This document shows positions 1 through 5,445 of a stretch of DNA of 6,371 nucleotides, piece by piece. Made by a program: the position numbers and the translations under genes. The first letter of the stretch is position 1. Each line of letters starts with the position of its first letter. Under the pieces are notes generated by a model. That model had not been told where the DNA came from. It saw only the letters and a program-made list of their open reading frames with translations, and ran no database searches. The DNA is from Pseudomonadota bacterium (GTDB taxonomy: Bacteria; Pseudomonadota; Gammaproteobacteria; Xanthomonadales; Xanthomonadaceae): positions 1-6,371 of the forward strand of contig JAEWLO010000147.1 in NCBI GenBank assembly GCA_023457475.1, given 5' to 3'.

Positions 1-1082
1 CCGCAGGTGCGTCCTGCGCAACTGCCGTTCTCGATGAAGAGCACGGCCGAATGGCCGGGGTCGCCGGTGGGCGCGGGCACACCCCGCTCCACGAAGAACG
101 TGGCCGAGTGCGCACCATGCAGGCCGGCGGGAATCACAAACGGCCGGAGTACGGTATAGCTGCGATACGGCACGCCCTGGCTGGATTCATCGGCTCCAAC
201 GATGCGCGGCACGCTTCCGCTGCGCGCAAGCGCGGTGTTCCATGCTCTCAGGTCGGCCGGCGTGGTGTTCCGGAGGATGCCCGCGCGCACGGCCGCATCG
301 AGGCCGGCCTGGCCGGGGAGGGGCTGGTCCTTGAGGTGGAAGTCCTTCGCGGACGTTGCACCGGGATCCGTAGTGAGACCCCGCCCAGCCGGCACCCGGC
401 CGATTTCAATGCGGCCGTTCTGCGCCGCGTAGGCGGTGTCGACCGGCCGCCCGAACACTGCCCGCGACAGCGGATTGAGCCGGGCGGACCCCTCGCCCCC
501 CACGTAGGCGTAGCCGCAGGGTCCACGGTTGTCGTAGGTGCTGATCAGAATCGGCACGTCGGCCGGCAGACCGGTGATCTGTTGGCGGTGATAGCCGGTC
601 AACAGGACGGCAGCGATGTAGGTTTCTTTCGTCCAGCTCACCGTCCACACCGTGGGCTCGTACGCCCCCAGCAGGAGCACCACCGGGCCACCCGGCTTGT
701 TGACCGCAACCTGCAGGGTGCCGGCCTGGTTCCCGCTCTGGTCGATCACCAGATTGGACGGCTCGCCGCGATAGCCCCCGGCCGCGAAGATCCGGGCGTT
801 GCCCGGCATCGCGAAGTCGTCGATCCGACAGACGTTGGGGACGGGATCCAGTACGGCGGGTTTCGCCGGGTCGGGCAGCGGGACGGGCACCGCCGCTGAC
901 AGCAGCGGACGTCCCTCCTTGGAGGGGGCCGGGCCCTTGTCGGGCTGGATCCGGCTGGCCGAGTGCTGCACCTCGGGCCCGGAGAGATCGACCCGGCTGC
1001 AGTGCTTCAGCAGGGCCTGGGCGGCGAGGAGCACCATGCAGATTCCGAACAGCACCCAATAGCGATGACCGCTGACCTGCAT
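1..1082 (-). CDS. Unrecognised membrane-anchored periplasmic protein (3' end outside window)
   Basis: The reverse strand is open without a stop from an ATG at 1082 to the left edge, giving 360 residues and no C-terminus. GAGGG (1091-1095) lies 8 nt before the ATG, which supports this start. Residues 8-25 form one hydrophobic segment (YWVLFGICMVLLAAQALL) followed by a Pro/Lys-rich linker to about residue 80. This fits an N-in inner-membrane anchor with a periplasmic body or an uncleaved signal. The core at about 85-200 is rich in beta-type segments, including VVLLLGAYEPTVW (134-146) and a GYHRQ motif (163-167). Cysteines 85, 189, 355 and 360 could form disulfides in the periplasm. I do not recognise the family and assign no function. 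A TAGAAT -10 box about 30 nt upstream suggests it has its own promoter. It could also be an adhesin-like or envelope-stress protein, but nothing seen here shows that. The reading frame itself is well supported by length, RBS and protein-like composition. Confidence 0.85.
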   Translation of the reverse strand, partial: MQVSGHRYWVLFGICMVLLAAQALLKHCSRVDLSGPEVQHSASRIQPDKGPAPSKEGRPLLSAAVPVPLPDPAKPAVLDPVPNVCRIDDFAMPGNARIFAAGGYRGEPSNLVIDQSGNQAGTLQVAVNKPGGPVVLLLGAYEPTVWTVSWTKETYIAAVLLTGYHRQQITGLPADVPILISTYDNRGPCGYAYVGGEGSARLNPLSRAVFGRPVDTAYAAQNGRIEIGRVPAGRGLTTDPGATSAKDFHLKDQPLPGQAGLDAAVRAGILRNTTPADLRAWNTALARSGSVPRIVGADESSQGVPYRSYTVLRPFVIPAGLHGAHSATFFVERGVPAPTGDPGHSAVLFIENGSCAGRTC

Positions 1083-1108
1083 GACGTGATCCCTCACCGG
1101 TGGAACCG

Positions 1109-1119
1109 CGATTCTAGGG
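1109..1119 (-). promoter_or_regulatory. Probable -10 promoter element for the left-edge gene
   Basis: On the minus strand this reads CCCTAGAATCG. The TAGAAT hexamer (1111-1116) matches the sigma-70 -10 consensus at five of six positions and would place transcription start about 22 nt before the ATG at 1082. No good -35 is visible at 16-18 bp. The same 11-mer occurs before the plus-strand oxidoreductase at 5408-5418, which strengthens the call. Confidence 0.5.
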
Positions 1120-1144
1120 GTTACCGGGGGGCTCGTATGCAGCA

Positions 1145-1168
1145 GTGACGGCCAGAATGGGCCGCCAC
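1145..1168 (-). terminator. Hairpin downstream of the L,D-transpeptidase, possible weak terminator
   Basis: The minus strand folds as GTGGCGGCC, loop CATTCT, GGCCGTCAC: nine pairs with one G-U. It begins 27 nt after the stop codon at 1195. There is no T-run after the stem, so it is not a classical intrinsic terminator. It may instead protect the mRNA 3' end or be incidental. Confidence 0.35.
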
Positions 1169-1194
1169 CGGGAGGGCAGGTACTACCTCACACC

Positions 1195-1935
1195 CTAATG
1201 ATCCGCGCGGGCGTGCCGGGCACCGTCGTGCTTCGCATCTTTCCGGCTCTGCACGAACTCGGGGAAGGTGTCTGCCAGCGAGTCCTTGTCCGGAAGGATG
1301 TAGAACACCCCGCCCTTCTGGAACGTGGTCTGGACGACACTTGCGTAGAAGGCGTCCGAGACGTTGATGCAGCCGTGCGTTACGCGATTGTCGTCTGGTG
1401 AGGGCGATGCCAGCCGTTCGGGGCGTCGCTCGGCCGGAACGCCGGTGGCCGTGGGGTGGATGGAGACGGCGGACTCGTAGTCCACCCACAGCACGCGGCC
1501 GGCGTCGATCGAGGGGCCGTAGCCGCCGATGAAACGGCCGGCGGGCGTGGTACGGTCGCGGCCAGGAATTTCTTTCAGTGCAAGTCCGGCGACACCAGGG
1601 GCGACGTGATCGCCGGTGGCGGACCCAAACAGGCCCGGCGCTGCGCCGCGAAGCCGGCCATCGCCACCGAACACCAGAATCTGCGCGGCGGCCTTGTCCA
1701 TGATGGCGAAGGGATATCCCTGGGCATCCTGGCTGGCAACCACCCAGCCGGCCAGTTCAATCACGGTATCGGAAACGCCCTGGCCTTCGGGAAGCTCATC
1801 GACGGTGCCGGCGGATGGGGGTGCGGTGTCCTTGGCGGCGTCCTTGGCGTTGGCCACGCCGATGCATGCGAACGACAGCGCCAGGGCCAGGGCGCTGCAG
1901 AGGACGCGGCCTGCGGGGGATGAATACGTGCTGAT
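1195..1935 (-). CDS. Secreted L,D-transpeptidase (YkuD family), apparent ATC start
   Basis: YkuD-family enzymes use a catalytic cysteine in the periplasm to make 3-3 peptidoglycan cross-links or attach proteins to murein. Numbered from the ATC at 1935 (246 aa), the active-site set is H160 in SIHPT and H187/C189 in VTHGCINVS. PAGRF at about 131-135 lies in the upstream part of the catalytic domain. The C-terminal tail is short and rich in His, Arg and Asp. The start is unusual. The only in-frame standard start is GTG at 1857, which has no RBS and encodes a protein beginning VANAKD, exactly at a signal-peptide cleavage site. Reading upstream adds 26 residues and gives a textbook signal peptide: Arg at 10, a Leu/Ala core at 11-25, and VANA|KD at 27-32. 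No ATG, GTG or TTG occurs in frame before the stop. ATC at 1935 sits 7 nt after GGAG. It may be a real rare start, an ATG-to-ATC mutation, or a sequence error. Family assignment is firm; 1857 is the fallback start. Confidence 0.9.
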   Translation of the reverse strand: MSTYSSPAGRVLCSALALALSFACIGVANAKDAAKDTAPPSAGTVDELPEGQGVSDTVIELAGWVVASQDAQGYPFAIMDKAAAQILVFGGDGRLRGAAPGLFGSATGDHVAPGVAGLALKEIPGRDRTTPAGRFIGGYGPSIDAGRVLWVDYESAVSIHPTATGVPAERRPERLASPSPDDNRVTHGCINVSDAFYASVVQTTFQKGGVFYILPDKDSLADTFPEFVQSRKDAKHDGARHARADH

Positions 1936-1942
1936 GGGACTA

Positions 1943-1946
1943 CTCC
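1943..1946 (-). promoter_or_regulatory. Shine-Dalgarno that points to the ATC start
   Basis: The minus strand reads GGTGGAGTAGTCCCATC. GGAG is 7 nt from ATC at 1935-1933, which is optimal spacing. The alternative GTG at 1857 has no purine-rich motif upstream. A GTG inside GGTGGAG is followed at once by an in-frame TAG, and the ATG at 1963 is followed directly by TAG, so neither can start the gene. Confidence 0.6.
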
Positions 1947-1963
1947 ACCGATGGGGTCTACAT

Positions 1964-2005
1964 AAAAGGAGACCGGCGGCCAGCGATGGCCCCCGGCTCC
2001 CTTTT
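1964..2005 (-). terminator. Intrinsic terminator of the Lpp-like gene
   Basis: This 42-nt near-palindrome begins 26 nt after the lipoprotein stop. As minus-strand RNA the arms pair over 18 positions (14 Watson-Crick, 2 G-U, 2 mismatches) around an ATCGCT loop. It starts with AAAA and ends with TTTT. On the plus strand the two G-U pairs become A-C mismatches, so the minus direction is favoured. It lies only 28 nt before the ATC start of the transpeptidase. That gene must therefore rely on read-through or on a promoter overlapping the hairpin. Confidence 0.8.
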
Positions 2006-2031
2006 CAAACGTTGCTCAACCGTGCCGGCAA

Positions 2032-2301
2032 TCAGCCGCGCGGCTGGCGGCGCGGAGCCGCTTCGAGCTGCTGGACACGACCTTCGATCTGATCCAGGCG
2101 CTGGTTGGCGCGCTGTGCGGACTGATTGGCCGATTCGGCGCTCTGCGCCGCACCCTGCACGCGGGTGTCGAGCTGATCAAGGCGCGAGTTGATCGTTGCG
2201 AACTCGTCCTTGTAGGTAGCACAACCGCCGAGGCCTACGGTGGCGATGATCGCAACACCGAGCAGGCGGGCCATCGTCTTCTGTCGTTGGGTCAGGAACA
2301 T
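2032..2301 (-). CDS. Lpp-like outer-membrane lipoprotein, coiled coil, no C-terminal Lys
   Basis: This is an 89-residue lipoprotein. The signal peptide ends in the lipobox L24-G25-G26-C27. Ala28 at +2 fits outer-membrane sorting by the Lol system. The mature 63 residues form a perfect coiled coil: I37, L41, L44, V48, A51, A55, A58, A62, A65, L69, I72, V76 and L79 fall on strict 4-3 spacing, with an alanine core in the middle. RANQRLD (64-70) is identical to the segment near the C-terminus of E. coli Lpp. RLDQLDTRVQ (40-49) recurs as RLDQIEGRVQ (68-77), exactly four heptads later. Lpp is trimeric and linked to peptidoglycan through its terminal Lys; this protein ends PRRQPRG and its only mature Lys is K31 near the lipid anchor, so Lpp-type linkage is unlikely. 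The ATG at 2301 follows AAGGAGG by 6 nt, a strong RBS consistent with high expression. The 164-bp gap upstream (2302-2465) shows no promoter I can defend. It could alternatively be an OprI-like structural lipoprotein. Confidence 0.88.
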   Translation of the reverse strand: MFLTQRQKTMARLLGVAIIATVGLGGCATYKDEFATINSRLDQLDTRVQGAAQSAESANQSAQRANQRLDQIEGRVQQLEAAPRRQPRG

Positions 2302-2465
2302 GTCAGTCCTCCTTCAATTGGGGGTGGTAACCGGAACAGATCGGCCTAGTTGGGAAGCCATGACCGGGGTTCAGTTGATGCCGGACGACGTAGACGCAGC
2401 GTGAAGAAAGTAATGATTCGTACAGGCTTGCTCGCTCCGGGCGACGTTCCACCCGTGCAGTGCCG

Positions 2466-3299
2466 CTAGCCGTCGGTGGAGCGGGTTACGTGCTCCCAGC
2501 GCGACATGTCGTCATGGAGATGCGCGAGCTTTTCGCGGACCAGGGCCAATGCATCACTTCCCAGCAGCAGATGAGCGGGAGGCGCATCGCTTTCGATCAC
2601 CTGGAGCATCGCCTTCGCCGCCTTGCCGGGATCACCCAGCTGCTTCCCACTTGTGTGCTGCCGACGCTGGCGTATCGGGTCGAACAGTGCGTCATAGTCG
2701 TTGAGGGAGCGTGCCGTCCGTACCATCGAGCGCCCTGCCCATTCGGTACGAAACGAGCCTGGTGCTACCGCCGTCACGTGAATGCCGAGGTCCTTTACTT
2801 CCTTGCCCAGGGCTTCGCTGATGCCTTCGAGCGCGAACTTGCTTCCGCAGTAGTAGGCAATGCCGGGCAAGGTAATGAATCCACCCATGGACGTGATGTT
2901 GAGGATTCTGCCCTTGCGACGGGAGCGCATGCCGGGCAGCACCGCTTTCATCATGGCGACCGCGCCGAACACGTTGACGTCGAACTGTCTGCGCATCTCA
3001 TCGAGCGAAGACTCTTCCATGACGCCTTCGTGCCCATAGCCCGCATTGTTCACCAGCACGTCGATGGGACCGAGCGTCTGCTCGATCCCGGCAACGACCT
3101 CGTCGATCCTATCGCTGTCGGTGACATCCAGAAGCCGCGCGTGCGCCCGCCCGGGCGCGAGTGCCTGGAAGGCGTTGAGTTCGCCAGCGCGCCGCAAGGT
3201 TCCTACGACACGATGCCCGGCCGCCAACGCTTCAATCGCCAACGCCCGCCCAAACCCGCTGCTGACACCCGTGATGAGGATGAGTCCCGAGTCGGTCAT
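2466..3299 (-). CDS. Classical short-chain dehydrogenase/reductase (SDR), 277 aa
   Basis: This is an NAD(P)-dependent cytoplasmic oxidoreductase with a Rossmann fold. All classical SDR landmarks are present: TGVSSGFG (10-17) for cofactor binding, an LDVTD segment (57-61), NNAG (84-87), N109 in DVNVFG, catalytic S137 in ITSMG, and Y150-C-G-S-K154 as the YxxxK site. Arg36-Arg37 after the second beta strand favours NADPH (inference). The length is normal for an SDR with a variable C-terminal substrate region at about 183-277. The substrate cannot be read from the sequence; carbonyl compounds are the general expectation. The frame stays open upstream to 3437, but the ATG at 3299 is chosen because GGAG (3306-3309) is 6 nt before it and TGxxxGxG then falls at the usual position. 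It is divergent from the AraC-type regulator, with 65 bp between starts, so it is the likely target of that regulator. Confidence 0.93.
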   Translation of the reverse strand: MTDSGLILITGVSSGFGRALAIEALAAGHRVVGTLRRAGELNAFQALAPGRAHARLLDVTDSDRIDEVVAGIEQTLGPIDVLVNNAGYGHEGVMEESSLDEMRRQFDVNVFGAVAMMKAVLPGMRSRRKGRILNITSMGGFITLPGIAYYCGSKFALEGISEALGKEVKDLGIHVTAVAPGSFRTEWAGRSMVRTARSLNDYDALFDPIRQRRQHTSGKQLGDPGKAAKAMLQVIESDAPPAHLLLGSDALALVREKLAHLHDDMSRWEHVTRSTDG

Positions 3300-3300
3300 T

Positions 3301-3333
3301 TTGTGCTCCACAAGCAAGGATGGAGTGCACAAT
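3301..3333. promoter_or_regulatory. Candidate operator and divergent promoter region, SDR / AraC regulator
   Basis: TTGTG (3301-3305), CACAA (3309-3313) and CACAA (3328-3332) form nested inverted repeats. The first two make the 13-bp palindrome TTGTGCTCCACAA. The sequence TTGTGCTCCA is also matched by TGGAGTGCACAA (3321-3332) in reverse complement apart from a 2-base insertion. The elements overlap the SDR ribosome-binding site and possible -10 elements (plus CACAAT 3328-3333; minus TATTGT). Binding by the adjacent AraC-type regulator is inference. Confidence 0.4.
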
Positions 3334-3364
3334 AAGGGCCACTCAGCCCAACCGTAATGCCGAT

Positions 3365-4342
3365 ATGCCTGGAATACTTGCCTATTCCGATGAGCGCCCG
3401 CATCGGCCGGAAACGGGTGGCCTCGCCCCGCTGGCACCGCTCGTCCAAGCCTTGGCTCCAGAGGAGGGGTACACCCTGACCGCGCTGCCCAGCGTTCGAC
3501 TGCTCAGGTCCAACCGTCCGCTGGCGCAGACGCCTGTCCTCTACGATCCCGGCATCGTCATCGTCTGCCAGGGTTCCAAGCGCGGCTACTTCGGCGGGCG
3601 CACCTTTGTGTATGACGCGCACCAGTACCTTGCCGTGTCGGTGCCCGTACCCTTCACCATGGAGACCGATGCGTCCCCCGAGGCACCGCTTCTGGCGCTG
3701 TACCTGCATCTGGACTTTCCGCTGGCAGCCGAGCTGATGCTGGGCATTGAACGCGAAGGCGGCGGCGGCAACAGGACGTCCCCGCAGAGCATGATGTCCA
3801 GTCCGCTGGACGCCGCGATGCATGCGTCGGTGCAGCGACTGCTGCTGGCACTGGCCGTTCCGATGGACGCCGCGCTGCTGGGCCCTCACCTGCTGCGGGA
3901 GCTGTACTACCGCGTTCTTACCGGTCCACAGGGAGGTGCCCTGCGTGCCGCGCTGGGAATGCACGGCCAGTTCGGCAGGATAGGCAGGGCACTCCAGCGC
4001 ATTCACGCCGACTACGCGCAGAAGCTGGATGTTGCCCAGCTGGCAGAAGATGCAGGAATGAGTCCACCTTCGTTCCACAGTCACTTCAGAGCGGTGACCT
4101 GTACCTCGCCGATCCAGTACCTCAAATCGACGCGATTGCACCAGGCACGCCTGCTGATGCTGCAGGAAGGCATGACCGCTGCGGCGGCAAGCCACGCGGT
4201 CGGGTTCGAGAGCGCTTCCCAGTTCAACCGCGAGTTCAAACGTCTGTTCGGGCTGACGCCTGCCAAGGAGGTGCAGCGCATGCGCGCCAGTTTTGTGCTG
4301 CCGCCGAGACCGGTGGACGCGGCGTATGTTTCATCCCACTGA
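3365..4342 (+). CDS. AraC-family transcriptional regulator with AraC_N (YqhC-like) domain
   Basis: This is a DNA-binding regulator of 325 residues from the ATG at 3365. Residues about 20-190 match the AraC_N ligand-sensing type seen in E. coli YqhC, with EEGYTLTALPSVRLLRSNRP (34-52), PVLYDPGIVIVCQGSKRGY (57-75) and VSVPVPF (91-97). The C-terminal part has the two AraC helix-turn-helices: LDVAQLAEDAGMSPPSFHSHF (221-241) and about 269-292, ending in the family signature GFESASQFNREFKRLFGLTP (280-299). The frame is open from another ATG at 3320, but that would leave 20 bp to the divergent SDR start and no room for promoters. Neither ATG has a good RBS, so the start is uncertain. YqhC activates an adjacent aldehyde reductase gene; by analogy this protein probably controls the divergent SDR in response to aldehydes or a related carbonyl signal (inference). 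It is convergent with the deacetylase, 33 bp away. Confidence 0.93.
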   Translation: MPGILAYSDERPHRPETGGLAPLAPLVQALAPEEGYTLTALPSVRLLRSNRPLAQTPVLYDPGIVIVCQGSKRGYFGGRTFVYDAHQYLAVSVPVPFTMETDASPEAPLLALYLHLDFPLAAELMLGIEREGGGGNRTSPQSMMSSPLDAAMHASVQRLLLALAVPMDAALLGPHLLRELYYRVLTGPQGGALRAALGMHGQFGRIGRALQRIHADYAQKLDVAQLAEDAGMSPPSFHSHFRAVTCTSPIQYLKSTRLHQARLLMLQEGMTAAAASHAVGFESASQFNREFKRLFGLTPAKEVQRMRASFVLPPRPVDAAYVSSH

Positions 4343-4343
4343 A

Positions 4344-4362
4344 ACGGCCTGCCGGGAGCCGT
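4344..4362. terminator. Small hairpin between convergent genes, weak terminator candidate
   Basis: ACGGC and GCCGT pair over five bases around a 9-nt loop in the 33-bp gap between the regulator and deacetylase stops. On the minus strand it is followed by TTTC, on the plus strand by no T-run. It is the only terminator-like structure seen here and would be weak. Confidence 0.25.
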
Positions 4363-4375
4363 CCGCTGGGAGCGC

Positions 4376-5350
4376 TCATTCCGAATCCTGGCCCGCGAGC
4401 GTCATGACCCAGGCCGGCACGGTGGGCTCGCCCAGATAGAACGCCTTGGGCATCTTCTCTGCCATGGCCCAGCGTTGGATCCAGCTGATGCCCGCGCCGC
4501 CGTTGTACCCTTCGGCGCGCTGGTAGGCCGGGTCCTGCATCGCGGTTTCGAGGGTGATGAAGCGATACCCACGGCGGCGGGTGGCGGCGATGAGCTCTTC
4601 AACGGTGTCTGCGTTGAGGGCATTGGCATGGATGAGCCAGACCTGCGCGGGCAGACGGCCCAGCAGCTGCTGCGAGCGCTGCTCGTAGTAGTCCAGCTTG
4701 TTGAGCATGTAGGGGACATAGCCGCGGCGCAGCTGCCGCAGGCGGGCTTCCCGCGCGACCGGGTCGGTTTCGGTATCGCGCACATGGTCATAGGCAAAGG
4801 CCCAGATCCACTCGGCGTTGTCGACCGTGACCGGGGCGATGCGATAGCCATGGTCTTTCAGGAACGCCGCCAGCTCGGCGCGCGCTTCCGGCGACCTGCC
4901 CGCCTGCAGATAGGGGTGCCGGAACCAACGGAGTGTCTGCCCGGTTTCGGCGAGCAGGGGGCGCAGGATGGTTTCGCCGCGCAGGATCTCCTTCTCGTAG
5001 TCCTCCAGGGGCACCGCATGCATGGAGACGTGGTTGAAGGTGTGGTTGCCCAGCTCGAAGCCGGCATCGCGCCAGTCGCGCAGCATCTGCAAGCGCGCGG
5101 GCTGCACCTGGCCGTCGACCTCCAGCTTGCCTTCGTTGACGAAGGCGGTGATGGGCACGCTGGACTGTTTCAGCGCGGCGATCAGATGCGCGTGCTGGGC
5201 ATCGAGGTCGGGCTCGGCGCGCTCGCCGAGGCGCTGCCAGGGGAGGTCGTCGATGGTGAGCGCGATACGGCGGTCGGGTTCTGTGGCGTGTGCGGCGCCT
5301 GCAAGGCACAGCAAGATCAGCACCGCACTTCGAAGCAATCCGTTACGCAC
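4376..5350 (-). CDS. Secreted polysaccharide deacetylase (NodB homology domain)
   Basis: This is a metal-dependent carbohydrate esterase-4-type deacetylase of 324 residues, acting outside the cytoplasm. Residues 1-22 are a Sec signal peptide, with probable cleavage after AHA22. Catalytic motifs appear in order: TIDD (32-35; D34 as base, D35 as metal ligand), H103-T-F-N-H107 (metal ligands), R144-H-P-Y147, VDNAEW (176-181), and L239-I-H241. Motif 1 is TIDD rather than the usual TFDD, a conservative change. A C-terminal extension of about 55 residues (270-324) lies outside the core. The start is GTG at 5350, with GGGAG (5357-5361) 6 nt upstream. N-acetyl groups on peptidoglycan or an exopolysaccharide are possible substrates, but the sequence does not decide. 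It is convergent with the regulator and divergent from the oxidoreductase; neither relation implies a shared pathway. All active-site residues needed for function are present. Confidence 0.93.
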   Translation of the reverse strand: MRNGLLRSAVLILLCLAGAAHATEPDRRIALTIDDLPWQRLGERAEPDLDAQHAHLIAALKQSSVPITAFVNEGKLEVDGQVQPARLQMLRDWRDAGFELGNHTFNHVSMHAVPLEDYEKEILRGETILRPLLAETGQTLRWFRHPYLQAGRSPEARAELAAFLKDHGYRIAPVTVDNAEWIWAFAYDHVRDTETDPVAREARLRQLRRGYVPYMLNKLDYYEQRSQQLLGRLPAQVWLIHANALNADTVEELIAATRRRGYRFITLETAMQDPAYQRAEGYNGGAGISWIQRWAMAEKMPKAFYLGEPTVPAWVMTLAGQDSE

Positions 5351-5377
5351 GCGCCACTCCCGTTTGAATGAATACGG

Positions 5378-5383
5378 AGCATA
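5378..5383 (-). promoter_or_regulatory. Possible -10 element for the deacetylase
   Basis: The minus strand reads TATGCT (four of six to TATAAT), placing transcription start about 20 nt before the GTG at 5350. The expected -35 position is a C-rich run with no match, so the support is modest. Confidence 0.3.
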
Positions 5384-5407
5384 GCGTCTGGGAGGGGGGC
5401 GGCCCTA

Positions 5408-5418
5408 CCCTAGAATCG
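5408..5418 (+). promoter_or_regulatory. Probable -10 promoter element for the FAD oxidoreductase
   Basis: CCCTAGAATCG contains TAGAAT at 5411-5416, a five-of-six -10 match. This puts transcription start near 5423, about 23 nt before the ATG. The sequence at the -35 position, CTGGGA (5388-5393), is weak. The identical 11-mer precedes the left-edge gene on the other strand. Confidence 0.5.
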
Positions 5419-5445
5419 ATGTCATCCCACCTGCAGGAGCCCGCC

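Noticed and set aside
51..899. 282-codon plus-strand open frame opposite the left-edge gene
   Set aside because: No RBS, no recognisable motif and biased composition; antisense shadow of a high-GC gene.
406..1059. 217-codon minus-strand open frame inside the left-edge gene
   Set aside because: Composition is Arg/Pro/Gly-rich as expected from an off-frame GC-rich gene. The frame starting at 1082 is longer, has an RBS and gives a plausible protein with a membrane anchor.
2032..2301. Idea that the adjacent L,D-transpeptidase links this lipoprotein to murein as in E. coli
   Set aside because: There is no C-terminal Lys (ends PRRQPRG), and a terminator separates the genes. Adjacency alone is not enough.
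2314..2361. 15-residue minus-strand mini-ORF upstream of the lipoprotein
   Set aside because: Too short and without RBS; its stop codon overlaps the lipoprotein RBS region, so a leader role cannot be excluded but nothing supports it.
2460..3335. 291-codon plus-strand open frame opposite the SDR
   Set aside because: The minus strand carries every SDR catalytic motif; this frame is its antisense shadow.
3300..3437. 46-residue N-terminal extension of the SDR frame
   Set aside because: It would overlap the regulator coding region and place TGxxxGxG unusually far in. The ATG at 3299 has GGAG at ideal spacing.
3296..4195. 299-codon minus-strand frame opposite the AraC regulator
   Set aside because: The plus strand has clear AraC_N and helix-turn-helix signatures; this is an antisense shadow.
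4475..5371. 298-codon plus-strand frame opposite the deacetylase
   Set aside because: The minus strand has the signal peptide and all NodB motifs; nothing recognisable here.
5419..5421. In-frame upstream ATG for the FAD oxidoreductase
   Set aside because: It lies 2 nt after the predicted -10 box and lacks a Shine-Dalgarno; the ATG at 5446 has GGAG at 6 nt.
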